Below, piece after piece: positions 7,004-13,553 of a DNA stretch of 34,084 nucleotides. Location: IMG/VR virus record IMGVR_UViG_3300020207_001276, positions 1 to 34,084 of that record. One strand, 5' to 3'. Both the position numbers and the translations under genes were made by a program. The notes below the pieces were generated by a model. It saw nothing but the letters and a program-made list of their open reading frames with translations. It searched no databases and was not told the DNA's origin. The stretch's first letter is position 1, and every line of letters begins with the position of its first letter. The DNA is from a virus.

Positions 7004-7393
7004 ATGAAAGTTAAGTTGTATACGTTAGTTGATATTACACAAACAGGCGAAAGAAAAGGTCCTGATAAAGTTAAAGTAGGTCAACAAACAAACTGGGATA
7101 CTTGTATTCAAGTGATTGGACTAAGAGCTAATCCAGAACCAGATGACTTACAAATCTTGCATGAAAATATTTCTAAACTCGAATTTGGGTCTGACTATAA
7201 AGGAAAACAAAAGTATTGGGTACTAACAGTTACTATGCCAGTTGATTCAATAACGCTTGACAACCTTAAAGATGACTTTGACCTTGTTCCGTATATATCA
7301 GATTTAGAAGAAACTTTTGAAAATGGTGTACATGCTTTTTTAACAAAAAATCCTAAAAAATGTAATATATTTTTCACAGTAGATGATAAATAG
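7004..7393 (+). CDS. Hypothetical protein, 129 aa
   Basis: The ORF follows the terminator directly. It begins MKVKLYTLVDITQTGERKG and contains YWVLTVTMP, LVPYISDLEETFENGVHAF and a C-terminal FFTVDDK, a mixed alpha/beta small domain. There is no signal peptide and no known motif; proteins of this look occur in marine T4-like phages as far as I recall. There is no Shine-Dalgarno before the ATG, which supports either a leaderless transcript or weak expression. Confidence 0.68.
   Translation: MKVKLYTLVDITQTGERKGPDKVKVGQQTNWDTCIQVIGLRANPEPDDLQILHENISKLEFGSDYKGKQKYWVLTVTMPVDSITLDNLKDDFDLVPYISDLEETFENGVHAFLTKNPKKCNIFFTVDDK
7385..7392 (+). promoter_or_regulatory. Late-type box GATAAATA
   Basis: GATAAATA overlaps the stop codon of the preceding gene and lies about 95 bases before ATG 7488. 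The leader between holds a weak GTAAGT/ACTTAC stem (near 7399-7416). Confidence 0.35.
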
Positions 7394-7487
7394 TATTGTA
7401 AGTAAAACAACTTACCAGGCTATATAACAACTAACAAAGGCTAACTTCGAGTTTACTTTAACCAATATTTTGATGGGGTTTAATTAT

Positions 7488-7724
7488 ATGGCTAAGACAG
7501 CTACTACAGAATTAGAAAGAGAAAGTTTAGAAGCACACGTTGATCTGTGTGCCTTGCGTTATGAGCAATTAGATACACGCATGACTAATCTTGAATCAAA
7601 AGTAGAAGAAATTCATAAAGATATCAAAGACGGCAACCAATCAATGACCAAAGTGTTAATTGGTGCAGCCGGTACAATAGTAGCAGGCCTGCTATCCACA
7701 ATCGTTGTAATTTTAATGCAATAG
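7488..7724 (+). CDS. Small membrane protein with coiled coil, XhlA/holin-accessory-like
   Basis: I choose ATG 7488 (MAKTATTELERESLEAH), with GGGG nine bases upstream, over in-frame starts at 7470/7473. The protein is 78 aa. A helical, heptad-like stretch (YEQLDTRMTNLESKVEEIHKD) is followed by a single C-terminal membrane segment (VLIGAAGTIVAGLLSTIVVIL). That layout is like XhlA-type holin-associated proteins, with the helix in the cytoplasm and the tail in the inner membrane. A lysis role is possible but not shown. Confidence 0.65.
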   Translation: MAKTATTELERESLEAHVDLCALRYEQLDTRMTNLESKVEEIHKDIKDGNQSMTKVLIGAAGTIVAGLLSTIVVILMQ

Positions 7725-7736
7725 ACCTTTACTCAC

Positions 7737-7744
7737 GATAAATA
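7737..7744 (+). promoter_or_regulatory. Late-type box GATAAATA next to ATG 7750
   Basis: GATAAATA ends 5 bases before ATG 7750, so a T4-type start would coincide with the A of the ATG. No ribosome site precedes this gene. Confidence 0.4.
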
Positions 7745-7749
7745 ACTAT

Positions 7750-8040
7750 ATGTTAGTACGTGAGTTTTTTATTGACCAAATAGATGAGAAACAAATTTGG
7801 GCACGTTCTGGAAAGAATGTAGTGCGCAAGTTTAGATGCCAAGGCGGCCCCAGAAAAGGTCGTATTGTTGCAAAAATGTCTCAATGTTTTGCCGCACCAA
7901 ATATTAAGGCAAAAATCACTATGAAACGAACTAAGGCAAGATTGGGAGGCAAAATGGCTCGAAAGGCCCGTAGAACAAAACGTAATAACCCAGCAAGTCG
8001 TAGAGTACAAGCATTAAACAAGGCAGGACGTAGAAGATAA
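7750..8040 (+). CDS. Highly basic protein, tandem paralogue copy 1, 96 aa
   Basis: Arg/Lys-rich throughout, ending NKAGRRR. It shares with the next gene the pattern W-x-R...VVRK-x-RC-x-x-GPRKG, then C-x-AP, and near the end PASRR...LNK. Both are exactly 96 aa and adjacent, so they arose by tandem duplication. Two conserved cysteines (in FRCQGG and SQCFAAP) could bind metal. A nucleic-acid-binding protein packed with or condensing DNA is the simplest reading. Its stop overlaps the start of copy 2 (TAATG). Confidence 0.72.
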   Translation: MLVREFFIDQIDEKQIWARSGKNVVRKFRCQGGPRKGRIVAKMSQCFAAPNIKAKITMKRTKARLGGKMARKARRTKRNNPASRRVQALNKAGRRR

Positions 8041-8330
8041 TGCAAGTAGTTGAGATTGTTGAAGCACCAACAATAGGTTGGAAAAGACAAGGAAACAACA
8101 AAGTTGTTCGTAAATATCGTTGTACTACTGGACCAAGAAAAGGTCAAGTAAGATCAAGCCCTGCGGCCTGTAACGCTCCAATTAAATTAAAAAATAGAGT
8201 AACACTAAAAATAAATAAAGCAAAGCATGGTTCACATGGTAAAGTTATGCGTCAAAGAACGAAGTCGCATTCGCCTGCTTCAAAGAGACTAAGGACTCTA
8301 AATAAACCTCGTAAAAGGAATGTAAGATGA
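8040..8330 (+). CDS. Highly basic protein, tandem paralogue copy 2, 96 aa
   Basis: Aligns along its whole length with the preceding gene: GNNKVVRKYRCTTGPRKGQ, ACNAP and SHSPASKRLRTLNKP. The N-terminus has diverged (MQVVEIVEAPTIGWKRQ). Cysteine positions are conserved. It overlaps the upstream stop by one base and the downstream start by four. The product should be strongly positively charged and to bind DNA or RNA; its place among virion genes suggests a packaged internal protein. No named family is known to me. Confidence 0.72.
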   Translation: MQVVEIVEAPTIGWKRQGNNKVVRKYRCTTGPRKGQVRSSPAACNAPIKLKNRVTLKINKAKHGSHGKVMRQRTKSHSPASKRLRTLNKPRKRNVR

Positions 8331-8599
8331 AAATAACAGATTTATTAAATGAAGCAGAACCACAAGCACCAACAGCTCCAGGACAGGAAGCACCTACAAT
8401 GGGAGCGCAACCTGATCCTCAACAGAATACACCCCAACAACCTGCTGGTGATCCTGCAAAGGCACAAGCAAACATGCAAAAGAATAATCAACAGAGACGT
8501 GCAATGCTTCAGTCACAAATTAAAAGTGCTGAAGAGCAAGTAAAAGCTCAACAAGAGCAAATTACAGCAATGAAAAAACAATTGGCTGCTATTAAATGA
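8327..8599 (+). CDS. Gln/Pro-rich coiled-coil protein with leader-like N-terminus, 90 aa
   Basis: Starts MKITDLLNEAEP, similar in design to a T4 capsid-targeting leader with an LNE cleavage-type motif. A Pro/Gln/Ala-rich linker follows (about residues 13-45), then a coiled coil from about 55 to 90 (SAEEQVKAQQEQITAMKKQ). It overlaps both neighbours by four bases. A small prohead-core or internal head protein would fit composition and context; this is inference. Confidence 0.62.
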   Translation: MKITDLLNEAEPQAPTAPGQEAPTMGAQPDPQQNTPQQPAGDPAKAQANMQKNNQQRRAMLQSQIKSAEEQVKAQQEQITAMKKQLAAIK

Positions 8600-8796
8600 A
8601 GATTGATGAAGTTCTTAAACAATTTAAAATATTTACAAGTAATGAAGAACTTGAAGTATTAAAGAAGATGGACACATTAAAACCTATGGAGTTTTATAAT
8701 GAACGTGAACGCTTCGTGATTGAGAACTTGGTTAGAAAGAGTTTGGTAAGTAAAGTTAAGAGTAATAACACGTATCTGGTGATTAAAAATGAATAA
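8596..8796 (+). CDS. Small hypothetical protein, 66 aa
   Basis: Coupled by ATGA to the previous gene. It begins MKIDEVLKQFKIFTSNEELE and has a compact helical body with EFYNERERFVIENLVRKSLVSKV near the C-terminus. This winged-helix-like tail is common in short proteins of marine T4-like phages as I recall. Its end overlaps the next ORF by 8 bases. No function known. Confidence 0.62.
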   Translation: MKIDEVLKQFKIFTSNEELEVLKKMDTLKPMEFYNERERFVIENLVRKSLVSKVKSNNTYLVIKNE

Positions 8797-9199
8797 AAAC
8801 TTAGCTGAATCGTTAAAACAGTTAGTAGATACTACACTGGATCCTGCCCTTTTCCCAGTAAAAGATGGCAAGATTATCAACATAGGTTCGTATTCTATTA
8901 AATATTACTGTGGTACATACAAGATAAAAAGTTATAAAACCGGCAATATTGTTGCAAGTACTTACACCAAAGCGGCGGCACTGGCTGTGGCAAAAATGTT
9001 AAATAAAAATAAAAGCATAGACTCAATATTAAGTCTTGATGACATTGCGGCAAAGCATAGGACAGATTGTATCTTTTATAATCATATATTAGAAAAGACA
9101 GATAATCCTATAAAATTTGACTCTACATTAACAAGATACGATATATCTATGCAAAAACAAGAAGATGCAATAGAAAAAATTAAACAGTTTATTTGGTAA
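8789..9199 (+). CDS. Hypothetical protein, 136 aa
   Basis: The ATG lies inside the end of the preceding gene. The product has a central beta-rich segment (IGSYSIKYYCGTYKIKSYKTG) followed by a helix (TKAAALAVAKMLN) and a helical C-terminus (KQEDAIEKIKQFIW). No signal peptide or catalytic motif is seen. It ends a run of overlapping genes (7750-9199) and is followed by a late box. Confidence 0.66.
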   Translation: MNKNLAESLKQLVDTTLDPALFPVKDGKIINIGSYSIKYYCGTYKIKSYKTGNIVASTYTKAAALAVAKMLNKNKSIDSILSLDDIAAKHRTDCIFYNHILEKTDNPIKFDSTLTRYDISMQKQEDAIEKIKQFIW

Positions 9200-9203
9200 A
9201 TGG

Positions 9204-9210
9204 CTAAATA
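9204..9210 (+). promoter_or_regulatory. Late-type promoter box CTAAATA
   Basis: CTAAATAATACTATA lies 38 bases before ATG 9249, whose ribosome site is AGGGAAGAG. The spacing is as for a classical T4 late gene. Confidence 0.55.
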
Positions 9211-9248
9211 ATACTATAACAAAGAAAATCCAATAGGGAAGAGTTACA

Positions 9249-10253
9249 ATGAATATTAGAGAGATTAATAGACCAGTTACAGCAGAGGCGCTGAACGAGA
9301 GCCTCGCAAAGAAGTTTGGTGAAAGAATTGCTTTAGAAAAATTTACACTTGATCAGCTTGAAGATGCACGTAATAAAATACGCACTTCAATGAGTCAAGT
9401 TGAAGCTACTGAAAGTTTTGAGCGAGTTCAAAGTGAAACATATCAAAAATCTAAACTCTTCCTTGATGTGTTAAATGCAGAAATTGCAGAGCGTGAAGAC
9501 ATTGCTGAAAAGAAAGCAAAGCCAGACTTCCTTGATGTAGATAAAGATGGCGATAAAAAAGAGCCAATGAAGAAAGCTCTTAAAGATAAAAATCAAACTG
9601 ACGAAGCGAAGAAAGCTGGCGCACCTGGACCAAAACCATACAAGTTAGGTACCGATAAAGGTTGTAAGCCAGGGTTTGTATTAGATAGCAAAACCAAAAT
9701 GTGTATGCCAAAGGCTCCAAAAGGAATGAGTCAAGACCAATTTAACAAAGAATCTATTGTACGTGAAGGTGCAGAAGACCAAGCAGAGATTGTAATGGCA
9801 GCAAAGGACATGGTTAACCGTGTTACTGGTTGGATGGAAGACACAGCTGAAATGCAAACTGAATCAATGCTTGAACTTGCAGATGCTATTCGCGATGAGC
9901 AAGGTCAAGAAATGAGTGATAACTTTGTTAACACTGTTAAGCCTGCACTTGAAAGTTTATATACAGCATTAGAAAGCACACGCGAATCATTAACTTCAGG
10001 CGTTGGACAACTAACAGGCGAAGCGGCACCAGTAGATGACATGGGCGCAGAGCCAGATGTAATGGACGAACCTGAAATGGAACCAACAGTTGATGGCGAA
10101 GAAGATTTATCTTCAGGATTAGATGCGTCTGAACCAGCCGCTGGCGGCGAAGAAGAAGCAGGTCGTGAAATGCGTGAATCACAAAAGTATGCCAAAAGAC
10201 GCTTCTTAGAAAGTAGCAGAAAATTAGGTACCATTCTTTCAAAAAAAAAGTAA
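9249..10253 (+). CDS. Prohead core/scaffold-like structural protein, 334 aa
   Basis: A charged, mostly helical protein. The N-terminal part (residues 1-95) is long-helix-like (LAKKFGERIALEKFTLDQLED...). It is followed by an EF-hand-like loop (DVDKDGDKKE), a Gly/Pro/Lys linker with two Cys, a second helical domain, and an acidic Pro/Glu/Asp tail. A basic end follows (SQKYAKRRFLESSRKL). I recall this layout in marine T4-like virion or core proteins. High charge and acid-rich low-complexity regions fit a scaffold or core component. The gene ends in an A9-G run directly before TAA, a slippery site that would lead into the next frame. Confidence 0.65.
   Translation: MNIREINRPVTAEALNESLAKKFGERIALEKFTLDQLEDARNKIRTSMSQVEATESFERVQSETYQKSKLFLDVLNAEIAEREDIAEKKAKPDFLDVDKDGDKKEPMKKALKDKNQTDEAKKAGAPGPKPYKLGTDKGCKPGFVLDSKTKMCMPKAPKGMSQDQFNKESIVREGAEDQAEIVMAAKDMVNRVTGWMEDTAEMQTESMLELADAIRDEQGQEMSDNFVNTVKPALESLYTALESTRESLTSGVGQLTGEAAPVDDMGAEPDVMDEPEMEPTVDGEEDLSSGLDASEPAAGGEEEAGREMRESQKYAKRRFLESSRKLGTILSKKK
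10241..10253 (+). other. Candidate -1 ribosomal frameshift site
   Basis: The last codons read TCA AAA AAA AAG TAA. A_AAA_AAG in frame is the most slip-prone -1 heptamer known in bacteria (as in dnaX), and a stop codon follows it at once. After a -1 slip the ribosome reads without a stop through 10250-10294 into the frame of the next gene. An AGGT about 15 bases upstream could be a weak stimulator; downstream only a short stem is seen. A homopolymer sequencing error is the alternative. Confidence 0.5.
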
Positions 10254-10294
10254 TAGCGGAAGTTGACGCTTCTCTTGCCAACGAAAAACTAATC

Positions 10295-10639
10295 ATGGCA
10301 TTAAGAACTGTTCAGCAAGCCGCTGATCAAAAAGGCAAGCCTGTCTTTCTACACTTTGAAAAACCAACTAAAGAAGGCATAAAAGCCGATACTATTAATT
10401 TAGATCTAAATAAAATAATGCAAAACATGGGCGGCGAGTCATTTGTATATGGCACGTTTAAAAATGCTTTTGATTCAGATCCTCGTGTAAAAGAAATGGT
10501 CAAAGACTTTTCTGAAGAAGGAATCAATCTTAAAACAAAACAAGATGCAGATGTTGGTGCACCTACAAGCCCTGAAGATGGCAGTGACAAAGTAGGACAA
10601 ATGGCATCGAGAGCAACTGACGTTGGTGCTCCTTTATAA
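10295..10639 (+). CDS. Hypothetical protein, possibly expressed as frameshift extension of the upstream protein
   Basis: From ATG 10295 the product is 114 aa (MALRTVQQAADQKGKP...). This ATG has no ribosome site, and the same frame stays open upstream to 10247 with protein-like sequence (IAEVDASLANEKLI). That suggests the true N-terminus lies further up or that it is reached by frameshift. The only possible alternative start there is ATA at 10253. The C-terminal 35 residues contain two similar VGAP motifs (DVGAPTSP and DVGAPL). The family is unknown; position suggests a head protein. Confidence 0.6.
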   Translation: MALRTVQQAADQKGKPVFLHFEKPTKEGIKADTINLDLNKIMQNMGGESFVYGTFKNAFDSDPRVKEMVKDFSEEGINLKTKQDADVGAPTSPEDGSDKVGQMASRATDVGAPL

Positions 10640-10674
10640 AATCACTTGACAATCAATAACTTAGACAGTATACT
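10633..10674 (+). promoter_or_regulatory. Sigma70-type promoter with upstream AT element
   Basis: TTGACA (10646-10651), a 17-base spacer, and TATACT (10669-10674). The stretch TTTATAAAATCAC just upstream matches TTTACCAAAATCAC at 20413. It reads into the exonuclease gene, which is then likely early or middle. Confidence 0.85.
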
Positions 10675-10702
10675 ATATAAACTATAATATAGGAATAGTA
10701 TT

Positions 10703-11380
10703 TTGAGTTTAATAGTAAACAAGTTTGATTACCAACCAATTTCACGAAAACAAGTAAATGGCAAAAGGCTTTACGAAACGCCCGATGGTCACGCTGTCGC
10801 AAGTGTTACCACAATCTTGGACGCAACAAAAGATAAAACACATCTTATTGCGTGGAAGAAACGTGTTGGCGAAAAGAAAGCACAAGAAATTGTAACAGAA
10901 GCCGCAGGTGTAGGAACAAGGATGCACAAGTATCTTGAAGACTACATTGAGTTTGGCGAATGGCCGCAGCCAGGTAGCAACCCATACGCACAACAAGCAC
11001 ACGGTATGGCACAAGTTATCAAAGACAACGTCATGGATGATGTTGAAGTATGGGGTAGCGAAGTGGCACTTTATATGCCTCAAATGTACGCAGGAACGAC
11101 TGATCTTGTAGGAACATACAAAGGCCAGCCCGCAATTATGGACTTCAAACAAACTAACAAGCCTAAGAAAGTTGAATGGGTAGTTGACTACTTCCTACAA
11201 CTTGTCGCATACGCAGAAGCACACAACGAAGTATATGGCACTAACATACGTGAAGGTCATGTGTTTATGTGTAGCAGAGCAGGTGAATATCAACAGTTTG
11301 ACGTTTGGCCGGATGAGTATGACGAATGGCGTAACGAATGGTATAATAGAGTGTATCAGTATTACGAACAGCAAGCATAA
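10703..11380 (+). CDS. PD-(D/E)XK (Cas4/MGME1-like) exonuclease
   Basis: TTG start with a weak AGGAAT site. The 225-aa product has GTRMHKYLEDYI, then the acid motif AGTTDLVG, the core strand AIMDFKQTNK (Asp...x-Lys) and YFLQLVAYAEA. This H/E-D-DxK-QxxxY series is that of single-strand exonucleases of the PD-(D/E)XK superfamily. It acts in the cytoplasm in recombination or end processing of replicating DNA. The clear sigma70-type promoter fits an early DNA-metabolism gene, unlike the late genes on either side. Confidence 0.85.
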   Translation: MSLIVNKFDYQPISRKQVNGKRLYETPDGHAVASVTTILDATKDKTHLIAWKKRVGEKKAQEIVTEAAGVGTRMHKYLEDYIEFGEWPQPGSNPYAQQAHGMAQVIKDNVMDDVEVWGSEVALYMPQMYAGTTDLVGTYKGQPAIMDFKQTNKPKKVEWVVDYFLQLVAYAEAHNEVYGTNIREGHVFMCSRAGEYQQFDVWPDEYDEWRNEWYNRVYQYYEQQA

Positions 11381-11384
11381 ATAC
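11377..11384 (+). promoter_or_regulatory. Late-type promoter box ATAAATAC
   Basis: CATAAATACTA overlaps the exonuclease stop and lies about 25 bases before the GTG start of the tail spike; TAGGAGAG is the ribosome site. Confidence 0.6.
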
Positions 11385-11408
11385 TAATAATATATTAGGA
11401 GAGCGTAA

Positions 11409-13088
11409 GTGGCTGTTGTACAGATATCAAAAATTCAAGTCCGTAGAGGACAAAAAAATATAGGCACAGGCTTACCGCAATTAGCAAGCGGGGAATTAGG
11501 TTGGGCCATTGATACAAGAGAACTTTATATTGGTAACGGATCAGTTGCAGAAGGTGCACCTGCTGTTGGTAATACAAAAGTACTTACACAGTTTGACGAC
11601 TTATTTGCGTTAGCAGACACATACACTTATCAAGCAGATGACTCTTATATTGTTACTGGACCTAACAGTTCAAATGCTGTTAAACGTACACTACAAGAGC
11701 GTTTAGACGACCGTGTAAGCGTGAGAGCATTTGGTGCTAAGGGCGACGGCGTCACTAACGATACTGATGCATTAACACGAGCAATTGATCAATTATATAT
11801 TAACGATGCTACAAAAGGTAGTGTTGGTAGTCGAATTACACTCCATTTAGAAGCTGGTACATATATTATAAACGATACTCTTTACTTGCCTCCACACGCA
11901 AACATTGTTGGTGCTGGCAGCGACAAAACTGTTATTAGAACAACTTCTACTAAACCAGTTTTTATTACAGTAAATAGTTCAAGTACCCCAGGCAACCCTG
12001 CAAGTGATTCTGAAAGCACTACTATTACACAAGCCACGAACATTATGGTTAAAGGATTAAGTATTTCTACACCAGAAGGCGCGGCAGATACAAATAATAT
12101 TAGTTCGGACTCTAATCCTAATTCAGCAAAAGGTCTTATTTTACAAAGTTGTAAAGACAGTACATTTGAAGATATTAAATTTATTGGTCCTTGGGAAAGC
12201 GGAAATGTTAATGTTGATGATACTGCTATTGCAATTAATCAATTAAGTGGCGCAGTAGACAGCACTAACAACAGATTTATAAATTGTTCTATTAACGGTT
12301 TTGGAATTGGAATTAGATCCAATTGGGATATTGATAATAACTTATTTGACCGTTGTAGATTTGATACCCTTGGACATGCAATTATTTTTGGTGATGACAT
12401 GCAAATAGGCAATGCGGCATCTGGTCAAAGCATTGGTCCAAGTTATAATACTGTTAGCAGAAGTTACTTTACTAATGTTCATAGAGAAACAATTTGGATT
12501 TATAATGGTATTAACAATGTTAGTAAACAAAATAAATTTATTGAAGTAAGTAACAATGGCGGAACTGATACTGCACCTACATACTCTATTATAAAATATC
12601 AAAAAGATTCTAACAAAAGTTTTGAAGACTATTTCTCACGTACATATGCACTATCAAATGGTAACGGATTAGATAATATTCCATATCTTCCTGAGATTGA
12701 CGGAACATCATTTTATACATTAGAATTTGAAGATACTATATCTATTGGACAAGTTACAAATATTAGAGCATTTAGACTACCTGGTGTAATTAATCAATCA
12801 TACGAAGTAGACTATACTTTAGTAAGTAACAACTACAGAGTAATTAGAAGCGGAAAGATGCACATCGTTGTAGATGCTTATGGTAACAACGTAGAAATTT
12901 CAGACGACTATCACTTTACTGGCGACGAAACATATTTGGATAACATAACCTTTAATGTTGCCATAAGAGATGCAGATTCAGACTTGACAAATGACACAGT
13001 TGACGTTATAGTAACAAGTACAATGCCGGGTGACGATGACACTCAGCTAAAGTATACTGTAACAGCAAAGAAAACTAATGTCATTTAA
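11409..13088 (+). CDS. Tail spike/fibre with pectate-lyase-like beta helix
   Basis: GTG start; 559 aa. The N-terminal about 60 residues (ISKIQVRRGQ, LPQLASGELGWAIDTRELYIG) form the short attachment repeat of marine myovirus fibres. RVSVRAFGAKGDGVTNDTDA begins the pectate lyase superfamily domain. It continues as a right-handed parallel beta helix rich in Asn, Ser, Thr and Gly (residues about 100-410), and the C-terminus is a beta-rich receptor-binding-type domain. It should sit on the tail or baseplate and bind or cut host surface polysaccharide. It carries its own late box and overlaps the next gene by one base. Confidence 0.85.
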   Translation: MAVVQISKIQVRRGQKNIGTGLPQLASGELGWAIDTRELYIGNGSVAEGAPAVGNTKVLTQFDDLFALADTYTYQADDSYIVTGPNSSNAVKRTLQERLDDRVSVRAFGAKGDGVTNDTDALTRAIDQLYINDATKGSVGSRITLHLEAGTYIINDTLYLPPHANIVGAGSDKTVIRTTSTKPVFITVNSSSTPGNPASDSESTTITQATNIMVKGLSISTPEGAADTNNISSDSNPNSAKGLILQSCKDSTFEDIKFIGPWESGNVNVDDTAIAINQLSGAVDSTNNRFINCSINGFGIGIRSNWDIDNNLFDRCRFDTLGHAIIFGDDMQIGNAASGQSIGPSYNTVSRSYFTNVHRETIWIYNGINNVSKQNKFIEVSNNGGTDTAPTYSIIKYQKDSNKSFEDYFSRTYALSNGNGLDNIPYLPEIDGTSFYTLEFEDTISIGQVTNIRAFRLPGVINQSYEVDYTLVSNNYRVIRSGKMHIVVDAYGNNVEISDDYHFTGDETYLDNITFNVAIRDADSDLTNDTVDVIVTSTMPGDDDTQLKYTVTAKKTNVI

Positions 13089-13510
13089 TGTTTAATAAAC
13101 CATACGAAGAAAAATTAAAGCTCTGGGCCGACTTTAGAACAAGTTTAGAACAAGAGTCTGATCCAATACAAGCGGCTATTGATTTCTATAGTCAATCACC
13201 AAAAACTTCTCTTAATGCTGATCCTTGGGATAGAGACTCATGGCCAACTCCGTGGGAGCTTTTAAGTGATAATGAGTACTGTGACTTTACTCGTGTATTA
13301 GGTATATGTTATTCGTTACAGTTAACAGACTGTTTTAAGGGGTCTAAATTTGAGATACATATCTGTACACATGCAAGCAGAGGATATGTGTTCTTGCTTG
13401 CAGTTGACAATCAAATAATTGGCTGGGAGGAAGATACTTATGTGGACTACAGTCAGCTTCCAGAAAGTGTAGTACCACAACATGTGTATCCAATGCCTGA
13501 CTTAAAATAA
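13088..13510 (+). CDS. Hypothetical protein, 140 aa, coupled to the tail spike
   Basis: TAATG overlap with the tail spike. Notable stretches are DPWDRDSWPTPWELL, CDFTRVLGICYSLQL and HICTHASRGYVFLLAVDNQIIGW. A Cys on a helix followed by His and Asp on strands recalls a transglutaminase/papain-like fold, but the match is weak and I do not claim it. It may be a chaperone or partner of the spike. No signal peptide. Confidence 0.65.
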   Translation: MFNKPYEEKLKLWADFRTSLEQESDPIQAAIDFYSQSPKTSLNADPWDRDSWPTPWELLSDNEYCDFTRVLGICYSLQLTDCFKGSKFEIHICTHASRGYVFLLAVDNQIIGWEEDTYVDYSQLPESVVPQHVYPMPDLK

Positions 13511-13513
13511 ATA
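13506..13513 (+). promoter_or_regulatory. Late-type box AATAAATA before nrdA
   Basis: AATAAATAATC overlaps the stop of the preceding gene, about 40 bases before ATG 13554; ATAGGAGCA is the ribosome site. RNR genes are usually early or middle, so use of this box is uncertain. Confidence 0.35.
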
Positions 13514-13553
13514 ATCTAAACAATAGATAAAAATTATAGGAGCAAACAGAAAT

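Noticed and set aside
10742-11152. Minus-strand frame of 136 codons opposite the exonuclease
   Set aside because: Cys/Phe-rich translation typical of antisense; the + strand carries clear PD-(D/E)XK motifs.
13088-13510. Transglutaminase/papain-like protease call
   Set aside because: The Cys-His-Asp order is only suggestive and the spacing is not clear enough to name an enzyme.
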